From positions 1-64,000 of the forward strand of contig JBDUED010000002.1 in NCBI GenBank assembly GCA_040002595.1: a DNA stretch of 64,000 nucleotides, written 5' to 3'. Below, one piece after another: positions 17,707-27,051 of the stretch. The notes under the pieces were generated by a model. That model saw nothing but the letters and a program-made list of their open reading frames with translations. It was not told where the DNA came from and made no database searches. Positions within the stretch are counted from its first letter, which is position 1. Each line of letters starts with the position of its first letter. This DNA is from Dokdonella_A sp040002595 (lineage in GTDB: Bacteria; Pseudomonadota; Gammaproteobacteria; Xanthomonadales; Rhodanobacteraceae). The translations under genes were made by a program, and so were the position numbers.

Positions 17707-18171
17707 CTACGCGGCGCCGCCAAATCCCGCTTGCCGCCACGCCTCGTAGACAACGATCGCAACGGTGTTGGACAGGTTGAGACTGCGGTTGTGCGGCCGC
17801 ATTGGCAGGCGCAGACGCAGTTCGGGCGCGATGCCCTCGAGAATGGCTTGCGGCAGACCGCGCGTTTCCGGGCCGAACAGCAGGGCATCTCCATCTGCGT
17901 AGTCGATCGTGTCGTAACACACGCGGCCGCGTGTGGACAACGCGAACAGCCGGCGCGGCTGCGCCGTCGCGATGAAGGCGGTGAGATCCTCATGCACCGC
18001 GACGGTTGCGAACTCGTGATAATCGAGTCCGGCACGCCGCAGCTTTGCATCGTCAAGTTCGAAGCCGAGCGGGCGCACCAGGTGCAGCGCCGCGCCGGTG
18101 TTCGCGCACAGGCGAATCACGTTGCCGGTATTGGGCGGAATCTCGGGTTGATACAGGACGACGTGCAGCAC
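17707..18171 (-). CDS. trmL: tRNA (cytidine(34)-2'-O)-methyltransferase TrmL
   Basis: A SPOUT-class enzyme that 2'-O-methylates the wobble base of tRNA-Leu. The 154-residue protein has the N-terminal VVLYQPEIPPNTGN, then LLFGPETRGLP and the knot motif RSLNLSNTVAIVVYEAWRQ. Length is typical. The start must be the GTG at 18171, since family homology begins right there. A GATAAT box lies exactly six bases before it and there is no ribosome-binding site, so the message may be leaderless. Confidence 0.93.
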   Translation of the reverse strand: MLHVVLYQPEIPPNTGNVIRLCANTGAALHLVRPLGFELDDAKLRRAGLDYHEFATVAVHEDLTAFIATAQPRRLFALSTRGRVCYDTIDYADGDALLFGPETRGLPQAILEGIAPELRLRLPMRPHNRSLNLSNTVAIVVYEAWRQAGFGGAA

Positions 18172-18177
18172 ACGCGC

Positions 18178-18183
18178 ATTATC
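18178..18183 (-). promoter_or_regulatory. Candidate -10 box six bases before trmL start (leaderless)
   Basis: Minus-strand GATAAT (5/6 to TATAAT), then GCGCGT, then the GTG start. TTGCGC with a 19-base spacer is a weak -35. The predicted transcript starts at or next to the GTG. Confidence 0.45.
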
Positions 18184-18280
18184 AGGTCTGCCGCATGTGC
18201 CTGCGCAAGCACGGCACGTACGCGGGAGCGCCTCGCCGCGCCCGAGCCGCCGCGTCATCGAGCCGTTGCATGGCGTCCCG

Positions 18281-18631
18281 CTACATGTCGAGAAGTTCGA
18301 CTCGCGTGCGCTCGACTTTCGCGAGCGCGCGCAAGGCAGGCGCCAGTGCGGCCAGCGCAGGTCCGTGCGCGCCGACATGCACGGTCGGCAGCAAGGTCAC
18401 CGGTAACGGCTCGGTTGTCGCAACGCTCAGCACAGCTTCATCGGGGTGGATCGCGTCGACATGCACGCTCACGGTCGGCAGTAAAGTTGCGTGTACCGCT
18501 GACTGGATATCAACCGACATCAAAGCGGGCTTCGGCGTGGGAATCGCAATCGAGCCATGCGCGAATGCGACGATTGCGCCGACGAGGGCGATGCCAATTG
18601 CGGCGCGGATCAAGGGTGTGCGGGTTTTCAT
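18281..18631 (-). CDS. Small exported protein with repeated LLPTV motif
   Basis: A 116-residue protein that I do not recognise. AGGAGAA sits seven bases before the ATG at 18631. The N-terminus is a signal peptide or membrane anchor (TPLIRAAIGIALVGAIVAFAHG). The mature part contains two similar units, ATLLPTVSVHVDAIHP and VTLLPTVHVGAHGP, spaced about 30 residues apart, and ends in a helix, LRALAKVERTRVELLDM. It lies between trmL and the divergent M16 protease with no obvious functional link. Confidence 0.7.
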   Translation of the reverse strand: MKTRTPLIRAAIGIALVGAIVAFAHGSIAIPTPKPALMSVDIQSAVHATLLPTVSVHVDAIHPDEAVLSVATTEPLPVTLLPTVHVGAHGPALAALAPALRALAKVERTRVELLDM

Positions 18632-18992
18632 GGTGTTCTCCTGCGAGCAGTGATGCATGCGGGGTAGAGCAATCGCCATGCCAGCGCGTGCGCGCCTGTC
18701 ATCGCGGGTTTTTGGATGCGCAATCAAGGCATTGCGTTGCCGTGCCGGAAGTCACGGCGCGCTGTCCGGACGCATGACGGACGTTGGCCGCGTGTCCGCG
18801 GACAGACCCGATGCGCTGGTGCGCGAGGCGAGATATCTCCATGCAATGCATGGCACGATTGCGGGCAGCTGCGGCGCGAAACTTTGTTGCACGGTGCGAG
18901 GTCTGCATGCATTCGTGACCCACATTCGTTGCCGGCCTTTGCACGATCCAAGCTGTCGAACCCGTCTGTACACTGCACTGAAGGAAATTCCG
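18632..18992. other. Divergent intergenic region before M16 protease
   Basis: No gene is supported in these 361 bases, although the protease frame stays open through them. TACACT at 18969-18974 is a possible -10 for the protease. An imperfectly centred dyad CTGTCCG (18762-18768) / CGGACAG (18799-18805) has a 30-base spacer. Nothing else is clear. Confidence 0.6.
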
Positions 18993-21830
18993 ATGCGCAA
19001 TCATTTCATCGCCGGCTTGGCCGTCATGTTCGTCGGCCTCGGTCTCGGTGCAGGCGCGCGTGCCGCGGCGGTCGACAGTGTCGATATTCCATTCACGCGC
19101 TTCACCCTGCCCAACGGGCTGACCGTGGTGGTCAGCGAAGATCACAAGGCGCCGGTGGTCGCGGTCAGCGTCTGGTATCACGTGGGCTCCGCGGATGAAC
19201 CGACCGGCAAGACCGGCTTCGCACATCTGTTCGAACATCTGATGTTCCAGGGTTCGGAAAACCACAAGGACGAATTCTTCCGCCCGTTCGAACTGGCGGG
19301 TGCGACCGATCAGAACGGCACCACCTGGTTTGACCGCACCAACTATTTCGAGACGGTGCCGACGACCGCGCTCGACATGGCCCTGTGGATGGAATCGGAC
19401 CGCATGGGCCATCTGCTCGGTGCGATCGGCCAGCATGAACTCGACGAGCAGCGCGGCGTCGTGCAGAACGAAAAACGCCAAGGTGAAAACCAGCCCTACG
19501 GACGCGTCGACGAACGCATCATGGCCAACGCATTCCCGGCCAATCACCCTTACCACCACGACACGATTGGCTCGATGAAGGATCTCGATGCCGCTTCGCT
19601 GGCTGACGTGAAGCAGTGGTTCGGCACCTACTACGGCGCCGCCAACGTGACCGTCGCACTAGTCGGCGACATCACGCCTGGCGTGGCGAAGGCGAAAATG
19701 CTCGCGTACTTCGGCGACATTCCCGCAGGTCCGCCCGTGGCGCGCCAGCAACCCTGGACGGCGCAGCGCAACACGGCTACGCGCGACACGATGCAAGATC
19801 ATGTCGCACAGACGCGGCTGTATCGCGAATGGAATGTGCCCGCATCCGGTACTGCGGACGAAGCGCAACTGGAACTCGCTGCTGCAGTGCTTGGAGGTGG
19901 CAAGACTTCGCGCCTGTACGAACGACTCGTCTACAAGGACAAGCTGGCCGACAGCGTTTCAGTTGGCGTGCAGTCGTTCGCATTGGCCTCGATGCTGCAA
20001 CTGCAAGTCGATGTGAAGAGCGGCGTCGATCCCGCGAAGGTCGAAGCAGCCATCGCCGACGAGTGGCGCCGATTCCTCAAGGACGGCCCGAGCGCCGATG
20101 AACTTGCGCGAGTCAAGATCGATACGCGCGCCGGTTTCATCCGCAGTCTGGAAAAGGTCAACGGCAAGGCGAGCATTCTCGCCGAAGGCCAGGTTTATCG
20201 CGGCGATCCAGCCGCGTACAAGATCGATTTGGCGCGCATTGCCGCAGCCACCCCGGCAAGCGTGCTGGCCGCATCGAAGCAATGGATCGCCATAGGCGAC
20301 TACACCTTGACAGTGAGCCCGGCGCCCAAGGCGGCAGATTTTTCCAAAGATGACGAGATGGAAAAATCAGGCCGCGCGGCGATTGACGGTCGGCCCGAGG
20401 CAAAGCTGCCGCCATCGCAGACCTTCAAGACGGTCGCCTCGGACATCGAGCGCAGCAAGGGCGTGCCGCTCGTCGCGCAATTTCCCGATCTGAAGTTCCC
20501 GACCCTCGAACACGGCAAACTCAAGAACGGCATTGCGGTCGTGCTCGCGCAACGCCACACCATTCCGGTGGTGCAGGTGGAGCTGCAATTCAACGCGGGT
20601 TATGCATCCGATCAAGGGCGCACGCTCGGCACTTCCGCGTTCACCATGGCGATGCTTGATGAAGGCACCAGGGATCTCGACTCGCTGGAAATCGCACGCC
20701 GCGCCGAGCGTCTCGGCGCCGAGATCGGTGCCGCTTCCGGTCTGGACAGTTCGAGCGTGAAGCTCAACGCGCTCGACTCGCAACTCGAGCCGTCCTTGCG
20801 GCTGTATGCCGATATCGTGCGCAACGCCGCGTTCCGCGACGCCGACCTCGCTCGCGTGCGCGGCCAGTGGCTGGCGCGCATCGCGCAGGAGAAAACGCAG
20901 CCGACAGGACTTGCGCTGCGCACCTTGCCGCCGCTGTTGTATGGCGCCGGCCACGCCTACGCGATTCCCTTTACCGGTTCGGGTTCTGAAACCTCGATTC
21001 AATCGTTGAAGGTGGACGACCTGCGCGCCTACGTGCGCGATTTCATCCGCCCGGACAATGCGACGATCCTGGTCGCCGGCGACACCACGCTGGCGGCTAT
21101 CGTGACGCAACTGGATGCGGTTTTCGGCGACTGGACAGCCCCCGATTCCGCCGTGCCAGCGAAAAATATCGCGACTGTCGCGGCACCGAAGCAGCCACGC
21201 GTGTACCTCATGGACAAACCTGGCGCGCTGCAATCGTTGATCCTTGCCGGCGTCGTCGCTCCATCGACCAAGGCCCCCAACAATCTTGAAATCCAGACCA
21301 TGAACGGTGCTTTCGGTGGCAGTTTTACCTCGCGTCTCAACATGAATCTGCGCGAGGAAAAGCACTGGGCATACGGCGCTGGCAGTTTTCTTTCCAACGC
21401 AATCGGGCAAAGGCCGTTCCTTCTGTATGCGCCGGTGCAGACCGACAAGACCAGCGAATCCGTAGCTGAAATCCTGCGCGAAGCAAAGGAGCTGATCGGC
21501 GCCAAACCACTGACGCATGCCGAGATCGACAAGATCAAGGTTGGCGACGTGCGCAGCCTGCCCGGCGAATACCAGACCACGGGCGCGGTGCTCGGTGCAA
21601 TGGCCGGCATTACGTTGTACGACCGCCCGGACGACTACGTGCAAACCTTGAAGCCGCGCATCGAGGCGCAAGCGGACGCCGCGGTGCAGGCGGCGGCCAG
21701 GGAAATCGTCAGGCCCGATGCGTTGACCTGGATCGTGGTCGGCGATCTGAAAAAAATCGAGCAGCCGATCCGCGCGCTCAAGATCGGCGTCGTCGAGGTC
21801 ATCAACGCCGATGGCAAGCGCGTGCGTTGA
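18993..21830 (+). CDS. M16 family zinc metalloprotease, two M16 units, exported
   Basis: A 945-residue protein with a signal peptide (MRNHFIAGLAVMFVGLGLG, cleavage near ARA-AA). The first M16 domain has the inverted zinc motif HLFEH (78-82) with downstream glutamates in ELDEQRGVVQNEKRQ. The second unit, from about residue 490 (KFPTLEHGKLKNGIAVVLAQRH), lacks HxxEH (TMAMLDEGTRDLD occupies that place), so it is the non-catalytic partner half, as in pitrilysin-type clamshell proteases. Likely a periplasmic peptide-degrading enzyme. AAGGAA lies seven bases before the ATG. Confidence 0.92.
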   Translation: MRNHFIAGLAVMFVGLGLGAGARAAAVDSVDIPFTRFTLPNGLTVVVSEDHKAPVVAVSVWYHVGSADEPTGKTGFAHLFEHLMFQGSENHKDEFFRPFELAGATDQNGTTWFDRTNYFETVPTTALDMALWMESDRMGHLLGAIGQHELDEQRGVVQNEKRQGENQPYGRVDERIMANAFPANHPYHHDTIGSMKDLDAASLADVKQWFGTYYGAANVTVALVGDITPGVAKAKMLAYFGDIPAGPPVARQQPWTAQRNTATRDTMQDHVAQTRLYREWNVPASGTADEAQLELAAAVLGGGKTSRLYERLVYKDKLADSVSVGVQSFALASMLQLQVDVKSGVDPAKVEAAIADEWRRFLKDGPSADELARVKIDTRAGFIRSLEKVNGKASILAEGQVYRGDPAAYKIDLARIAAATPASVLAASKQWIAIGDYTLTVSPAPKAADFSKDDEMEKSGRAAIDGRPEAKLPPSQTFKTVASDIERSKGVPLVAQFPDLKFPTLEHGKLKNGIAVVLAQRHTIPVVQVELQFNAGYASDQGRTLGTSAFTMAMLDEGTRDLDSLEIARRAERLGAEIGAASGLDSSSVKLNALDSQLEPSLRLYADIVRNAAFRDADLARVRGQWLARIAQEKTQPTGLALRTLPPLLYGAGHAYAIPFTGSGSETSIQSLKVDDLRAYVRDFIRPDNATILVAGDTTLAAIVTQLDAVFGDWTAPDSAVPAKNIATVAAPKQPRVYLMDKPGALQSLILAGVVAPSTKAPNNLEIQTMNGAFGGSFTSRLNMNLREEKHWAYGAGSFLSNAIGQRPFLLYAPVQTDKTSESVAEILREAKELIGAKPLTHAEIDKIKVGDVRSLPGEYQTTGAVLGAMAGITLYDRPDDYVQTLKPRIEAQADAAVQAAAREIVRPDALTWIVVGDLKKIEQPIRALKIGVVEVINADGKRVR

Positions 21831-21879
21831 TGCGCGCCCAGCCTACAATCGTTGCTCAACCCCGCGATCGGAGCTGCCC

Positions 21880-22281
21880 ATGAAAACCCTGCCGCTGATT
21901 TTCCTGATGAGCCTGCCGCTGGCCGCCTGCAGTTGGGGCATCAAGCTCGACTCGGGGGGCGACAAGGTGCGCACTGCGTGGGATGGCAAGGTGCCTGGCT
22001 GCAAGGACATGGGGCGCGTCACCGTATCAGTGCTCGATCATCTCGGACCGGTCGATCGCAGCGGACTCAAGGTGAGTGACGAACTGGAAGTGATGGCACG
22101 TAACGAAGCCGCTGGCTTGAGCGCCGACACGATCGTTCCGCTCGGCGATCCGCGCGATGGCCAGCAAAGCTGGGGTGCGTATCACTGCGGTCCCGTCGCG
22201 CACACGGCCCGACCGCCCATGCGCATCGAGCAAAAAGACAGCGACGGCAAGGTCGAGACGTATCCGATCAAGGATCATTGA
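21880..22281 (+). CDS. DUF4156-like lipoprotein
   Basis: A 133-residue lipoprotein: signal MKTLPLIFLMSLPLAAC, with the acylated Cys at 17. The mature segment VPGCKDMGRVTVSV followed by ELEVMARNEAAGLSADTIVPLG matches the DUF4156 pattern, in which a Cys-containing first part precedes a helix of Asn/Ala and a strand. Function is unknown. GGAG precedes the ATG and TACAAT at 21843-21848 is a good -10. It follows the protease by about 50 bases. Confidence 0.78.
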   Translation: MKTLPLIFLMSLPLAACSWGIKLDSGGDKVRTAWDGKVPGCKDMGRVTVSVLDHLGPVDRSGLKVSDELEVMARNEAAGLSADTIVPLGDPRDGQQSWGAYHCGPVAHTARPPMRIEQKDSDGKVETYPIKDH

Positions 22282-22352
22282 GCCAATGCCGCCCGAGCGC
22301 ATTTGCTCGCGAAGGCGGCACCCGCCCAGGAAAATGGCAGGCTTGCGTGCGG

Positions 22353-23738
22353 CTAGGGAATGGCCACGCGTGCGCGGTGCGCCTGGCGCAGGATCGCGGG
22401 ATAGGCATGCGGCGAATGCGCCTCGACCGGCAACGGCGATGCAACATCAGTCGCGCGCGGGCGCACGATTGCATCGAACGGCACCACCTGCGCCGCGGGG
22501 TCGAATCGACAGGGACCGGCTATGCCATGCGCGTTCTGCAGCGCAATGCAGGCGTTCTGCAAATCGGCCACATCCGGTTGTGGCGCACCATCTTTCCACC
22601 TGCGCAATGCTTCCCAGCCGGCCAGCCCTTCGGCGGCGGTGAAGCCGCAATGTGTCGGTGCGTCCTCGTCGACGATGGCGATGGTCAGCTGGTTGGCGGG
22701 CACGGCGCGGCGAACGAAGTCTTCGTTGCCCGGGATCACCAATTGGTCGCGGCTGGTGTGCATCGTGAGCACTTTGGAGCTGCCGATCAGGCCACGGAAA
22801 TCCGACACCTGATGCAATTCCAGGGCGGCGACCGGATCGGCCACGATGCGGGCGATCCCGGCATCGATCGCCGCATCGCTGCTGTAGTCCACGCCGACGG
22901 TGGTAAACGGATTGCGTCCGCCCAGCTTGTCCGGCGCACGCACCAGATCGCTCATCACGAAGGTCGAATAACCGATGTTGGTGACAAAGAAATGCTCGTC
23001 GGTGATATGTGCAAACGCCATCAGTTCATCGAGCCGACGCTGCATCGCGTCGTTGCGTAGATAGCTCGGCAGGTTTACGCCGGTGCATTGATTGAGTGGC
23101 AACAACGCGCGTGCGACTTGCGCCTGATCGCTGAGGTCGCCGAGATCGTCCGGAATCATGTTGAGGTTGAACGCCCACGGCAACGGTTCGGCGCCTTTGG
23201 GCAAGTCGCCGGCGTCGTGGCACACGACATCGTAGGCGAGGCGCAAATCAATCGCTGAATCCCACAGGCGCGCGCCCGCTGCGGCCGGACATAGGGCAAA
23301 CGTCCCGCGCACCGGCGGAAAGCCCCGCGCTTCGGCGAGCTTCAAGGCGATCAGCCCGCCCATCGAACCACCGAATGGAACAATCTCGCCGGGTACGCCG
23401 GCGATGTTCTCGAACACATCCAGCAACTCACGGTTGTCACTGATCGCGCCGAACAGCGCCCAGCCGCGCTGGTGAAAACTGGTGGCCGCGATCGCATAGC
23501 CTTCGGCCAGCACCACATCACGCAAGGGGCCGAGACCCGGCGGATTCGTCGCCACGGTGAAATCGAAACCGTGCTGATACAACACCAGCGCATCGCCCGC
23601 GTGCCAGCCTTCAGGAATCGCAATGTGATACCACGCGCCCGAGGGCGCGACGCCGGTCACATCCCGTGCCGCCGCATGTAGATCGGCGACGCGCCCGAAA
23701 CCCAGCAGGCACAACACGGTGAACAAGGTCCGAAACAT
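22353..23738 (-). CDS. Exported alpha/beta hydrolase
   Basis: A 461-residue protein with a signal peptide (MFRTLFTVLCLLGFGRVADLHAA) and an alpha/beta hydrolase fold. LVLYQHGFDF is the oxyanion strand, PFGGSMGGLIALKLAEA holds the nucleophilic serine and CGFTAAEGLAGWEAL may carry the histidine. The insert after the elbow is long (about 150 residues) and includes CLANO-free helical segments, so it resembles poorly characterised secreted esterases. The start at 23738 has GAGGA about ten bases upstream. Substrate unknown. Confidence 0.8.
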   Translation of the reverse strand: MFRTLFTVLCLLGFGRVADLHAAARDVTGVAPSGAWYHIAIPEGWHAGDALVLYQHGFDFTVATNPPGLGPLRDVVLAEGYAIAATSFHQRGWALFGAISDNRELLDVFENIAGVPGEIVPFGGSMGGLIALKLAEARGFPPVRGTFALCPAAAGARLWDSAIDLRLAYDVVCHDAGDLPKGAEPLPWAFNLNMIPDDLGDLSDQAQVARALLPLNQCTGVNLPSYLRNDAMQRRLDELMAFAHITDEHFFVTNIGYSTFVMSDLVRAPDKLGGRNPFTTVGVDYSSDAAIDAGIARIVADPVAALELHQVSDFRGLIGSSKVLTMHTSRDQLVIPGNEDFVRRAVPANQLTIAIVDEDAPTHCGFTAAEGLAGWEALRRWKDGAPQPDVADLQNACIALQNAHGIAGPCRFDPAAQVVPFDAIVRPRATDVASPLPVEAHSPHAYPAILRQAHRARVAIP

Positions 23739-23905
23739 CCAAGTGTCCTCGCAACGAAGCCAGACGTGGTCACGCACACCTTAGTCGTGCGGGGCTGAGC
23801 GCGAGGTTAAGCGACAGAATGTGCGAACCTACAAGGCAGTTGCATGCTCGCTTGTGATCCAGCGCGATAGCGCGCATGCCATCACGGTCAAGCGGCGCGG
23901 GCAGG

Positions 23906-23911
23906 TAGAAT
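23906..23911 (+). promoter_or_regulatory. Candidate -10 box eight bases before ubiJ start
   Basis: TAGAAT (5/6 to TATAAT), then CGCCGCTT, then ATG. No clear -35. The transcript would have a leader of at most two bases. Confidence 0.4.
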
Positions 23912-23919
23912 CGCCGCTT

Positions 23920-24570
23920 ATGCCCGACTCCGACATCTCCAGCGCACCACGCGCGCCCAATCCTCTGCTGGCCGGCTTGGGGCGCGTGCTTGAAGCGGCT
24001 TTGAACCGCCTCGTTGATCTGGATGTGGATACGCGCGCGCGTATGGCCGCACTTGAAGGGCGCGCGGTCACGCTGGATATCCGCAACACTGCGCTGGCTT
24101 TGCGCGTCGAGGTTGCAGACGGACGATTGCGCGTCGGTCCTGCGTTTGGCGGCGACAGCGCGCTGCGCGTCGCCGCAACGCCGGCCAGCTTGTTAGCGCT
24201 CGCCTTCGCGCGACGCCACGACGGTGGGTTGGCGCCCGGCATGGTGGAGATTGGCGGCGATGCCGAACTCGCGCGTCGGCTGCAACAGATTGCCACCCGT
24301 TTTGCGCCGGACGTGGACGCAGTGTTCACGCGCGTCTTTGGCGATGTGCTCGGCTTCCAGATCGCGCGATCGCTACGACGCGGCCTGGCGGGCGCGCGCA
24401 ACGCGGCGCATGCGCTCGCGCAAGACGCCGCCGAATTCTTGAGCGAGGAAGGGCGCGACGTGGTGGCCAAGGCGGAGCTCGACACGTTTCTCGACGAGGT
24501 GGATGCGTTGCGCGAGCGCGCCGACCGGCTCGATGCGCGTGTGCATCGAGTGCAGGCGACGCGCGCGTGA
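23920..24570 (+). CDS. ubiJ: Ubiquinone biosynthesis accessory factor UbiJ
   Basis: A 216-residue protein with an SCP2 lipid-binding domain (residues ~20-125, containing LRVAATPASLLALAF and VEIGGDAELARRLQQI) and a C-terminal helical region (ELDTFLDEVDALRERADRLDARV). UbiJ organises the soluble ubiquinone biosynthesis complex and binds prenylated intermediates. It overlaps ubiB, the usual partner. The ATG at 23920 is preceded by TAGAAT and lacks a ribosome-binding site. Confidence 0.93.
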   Translation: MPDSDISSAPRAPNPLLAGLGRVLEAALNRLVDLDVDTRARMAALEGRAVTLDIRNTALALRVEVADGRLRVGPAFGGDSALRVAATPASLLALAFARRHDGGLAPGMVEIGGDAELARRLQQIATRFAPDVDAVFTRVFGDVLGFQIARSLRRGLAGARNAAHALAQDAAEFLSEEGRDVVAKAELDTFLDEVDALRERADRLDARVHRVQATRA

Positions 24571-26228
24571 CCACCATGCGCCAGTTGCCGCGTCTGCTGC
24601 GCATCGCCGGCGTATTGGTGCGCTATCGGCTCGACGATTTGATCGATGTCACCCATCGCTCGCGTGCGCTGGCTTTCGCACGCTTCATATTGCCGCGGCC
24701 ACGCGCGCAATTGGCGCAACTGCCGCGCGGCGAACGCTTGGCGCTCGCACTGACAGACCTCGGCCCGATTTTCGTCAAATTCGGGCAGATCCTGTCGACG
24801 CGCCGCGATCTGATCCCGATCGATGTCGCGCTTGCGCTGGCGCAATTGCAGGATCAGGTGGCACCGTTCCCGGGTGCATTGGCGAGGGCCGCCGTCGAGC
24901 GAGCACTGGGCGCGCCGATTGCCGATCGTTTCGCGACGTTCGATGATGCGCCGCTGGCGTCCGCCTCGATCGCGCAGGTGCATGCAGCGACTTTGCCCGA
25001 TCAGCGCAAGGTCGTGGTCAAGGTACTGCGCCCGGACATCCATGCGCGCATCGCGGCCGACGTGGCGTTGCTGCGCGCGCTCGCCAATCTCGTACAGCGC
25101 CTGCATCCGCACGCCGACAAGATTCGCCCGCACGACATCGTGGCGGAGATTGAAACCACTCTGACCCACGAACTGGACCTTGCGCGCGAAGGCGCCAATG
25201 CGTCGCTGTTGCGGCGCAATTTCATCGATTCGAATGATCTGTACGTGCCCGAAGTGATCTGGTCTCACAGCAGCGAAGGTGTGCTTGTGCTGGAGCGGGT
25301 GTACGGCATTCCGGTGGATGATCTGGCCGCACTGGATGCGGCCGGCATCGATCGCATCGCCCTCGCTGAAAAAGGTGTGCGGTTGTTTTACACGCAGGTG
25401 TTCCGCGACAACTTCTTCCACGCCGATGCGCATGCGGGGAACATCTGGGTCGACCCATCGCGCCCGCACGATCCGCGCTTCATCGCACTCGATTTCGGCA
25501 TCATGGGATCGCTGCCCGAGCGCGATCAGTACTGGCTTGCGGAAAATTTCCTCGCCCTCTTCAACCAGGATTACGCGCGCATCGCCGAGCTGCATGTGCG
25601 TGCCGGATGGATGCCGACGACTGCGCGGCTGGATGAACTGGAAGCGGCCGTGCGCACCGTGTGCGAACCGTATTTCACGCGACCGTTGAGCGAGATTTCA
25701 CTGGCGGAAGTCGTGGTGAAACTGTTCCAGATGGCGCGCCGCCATGAACTGACCCTGCAGCCGCAACTGATCCTGCTGCAGAAAACCCTCCTCAATATCG
25801 AAGGTGTCGGGCGCCTGCTGCATCCGCAGATCGATATCTGGGCCACCGCAAAACCGGTGCTCGAACGCATCTGGCGCCAGCGCCGCGGTCCGCGCGCGCT
25901 GTTCAAGGCGCTGCGCCGACGGCTACCCGAATGGATGGCCGCGGCGCCCGATATGCCCCAGCTTGTGCATGACTATCTGGCACAGGCGACCCGCGGCACG
26001 TTGGAACTTCGTGTTGCATCCGATGATCTGAAGCGACTGGAATTGGGCTTGCGGCGCGGCCGGCGCAGCGCGATCTGGCTGTCGCTCGGGGTTTCGCTTG
26101 GCGTCGGTGCGGTGTTGGTGGCGCTGTTTGCGGCAGCGACCCATATGTTAACTGGCGCAGTGTGGGCGAGCGCGATCATGGGCATGGCCGCGTTGTTCGC
26201 TTTTGGCATGGCGTGGCGCAAAATTTGA
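24567..26228 (+). CDS. ubiB: Ubiquinone biosynthesis ABC1 kinase-like protein UbiB
   Basis: A 553-residue ABC1/ADCK family membrane protein with ATPase rather than classical kinase activity, needed for ubiquinone synthesis. It has the KxGQ motif IFVKFGQILSTRRDLIP (about 69-85), the Ala-rich loop PLASASIAQVHAA, VVVKVLRPDI, the catalytic HADAHAGNIWVD and ALDFGIMGSL, then two C-terminal transmembrane helices. Translation starts at GTG 24567, overlapping the ubiJ stop (GTGA), or at ATG 24576. Confidence 0.96.
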   Translation: MTTMRQLPRLLRIAGVLVRYRLDDLIDVTHRSRALAFARFILPRPRAQLAQLPRGERLALALTDLGPIFVKFGQILSTRRDLIPIDVALALAQLQDQVAPFPGALARAAVERALGAPIADRFATFDDAPLASASIAQVHAATLPDQRKVVVKVLRPDIHARIAADVALLRALANLVQRLHPHADKIRPHDIVAEIETTLTHELDLAREGANASLLRRNFIDSNDLYVPEVIWSHSSEGVLVLERVYGIPVDDLAALDAAGIDRIALAEKGVRLFYTQVFRDNFFHADAHAGNIWVDPSRPHDPRFIALDFGIMGSLPERDQYWLAENFLALFNQDYARIAELHVRAGWMPTTARLDELEAAVRTVCEPYFTRPLSEISLAEVVVKLFQMARRHELTLQPQLILLQKTLLNIEGVGRLLHPQIDIWATAKPVLERIWRQRRGPRALFKALRRRLPEWMAAAPDMPQLVHDYLAQATRGTLELRVASDDLKRLELGLRRGRRSAIWLSLGVSLGVGAVLVALFAAATHMLTGAVWASAIMGMAALFAFGMAWRKI

Positions 26229-26254
26229 TCTGTTTTTCGCATGGAGAGGTGACA

Positions 26255-26980
26255 ATGAACAAGTTCAACCTGATCGTGATGGCCTGCAGTGTGGCTCTGG
26301 CTGCCTGCGCCGCGCGCGAACCGAGCAACGCGGAATTGACCACGCTCCTGCATCGCCAGGATGCCAGCGCGACCGCTGTCGATGCGCCGCTCGATGCGTC
26401 CGCCGTCATGTGCCTGCGCAGTTGGTCGGGCGACAGCGAGCTGACCAAGAACCTGCCCGCTGCCGCCAACATGGATTCGTCGAAAGGCCAATGCCGCTCG
26501 CGTCTGGATGGCTGGCTGGCTGACGCCGCGCGCAATCCGACCAAACTTGATTTCGCGCAAGTGAGCACGCCGGCTGCGACTCGGCGTGCCATGGCAATGC
26601 TGGTTGGACGTGGAGGCGCGGATGCCAGCGTCGATGCCAGCCAATCGACGCTTGCTACGTCCGTACCCGCACCGACGCCGCCTGCGGTTGCCACCGAGGA
26701 ACAAGGTCCGGCTCCGGATATCGAAACGGTGCTGACGCAGGCCGGCGAGGTATGCCAGAAGGCTAAGGAATTGATGGCGTCGGGCACCAAGGATGGCCGT
26801 CTGGAACGCTACGCGGATTTCTGCGGCAACAACCTCAGTCAGACGCGCACGAAAGTCGATCAAGTCAAACTGAGCGGCGACAGCGCGCAGCTCGAACAAC
26901 TTGCACGCAGCATGGACAAGATGGTTTCGACCGGCCGCGCGTTGGCACGCAATGTCGAGAACAAGGCGGCGGGGCACTGA
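26255..26980 (+). CDS. Putative lipoprotein, hypothetical
   Basis: A 241-residue protein with a lipoprotein signal (MNKFNLIVMACSVALAAC, Cys about 18) and GGAGAGG before the ATG. The mature protein has two helical Cys-containing parts joined by an Ala/Pro/Thr linker (TSVPAPTPPAVATEE): an N-terminal part with CLRSWSGDSELTKN and GQCRSRLDGWLADAARNP and a C-terminal part with EVCQKAKELM and YADFCGNNLSQTRTKVDQ. The four cysteines could form two disulfides in the periplasm. I do not recognise a family. It follows ubiB by 26 bases. Confidence 0.72.
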   Translation: MNKFNLIVMACSVALAACAAREPSNAELTTLLHRQDASATAVDAPLDASAVMCLRSWSGDSELTKNLPAAANMDSSKGQCRSRLDGWLADAARNPTKLDFAQVSTPAATRRAMAMLVGRGGADASVDASQSTLATSVPAPTPPAVATEEQGPAPDIETVLTQAGEVCQKAKELMASGTKDGRLERYADFCGNNLSQTRTKVDQVKLSGDSAQLEQLARSMDKMVSTGRALARNVENKAAGH

Positions 26981-27025
26981 CATCACGCAACTTGGCGACG
27001 CCGCCACGGCGGAAAATTCAAAACC

Positions 27026-27051
27026 GCATGCCGGCTAGAATGCCGGCATGC
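27026..27051 (+). promoter_or_regulatory. Perfect hairpin over the arfB start codon, with embedded -10 box
   Basis: GCATGCCGGC (27026-27035) and GCCGGCATGC (27042-27051) form a perfect 10-bp inverted repeat with loop TAGAAT. The ATG at 27048 lies in the right arm. TAGAAT is also a 5/6 match to a -10 box and sits exactly six bases before the ATG. Either the start is masked in transcripts coming from upstream, or a leaderless arfB message begins at the ATG, or both. Confidence 0.7.
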
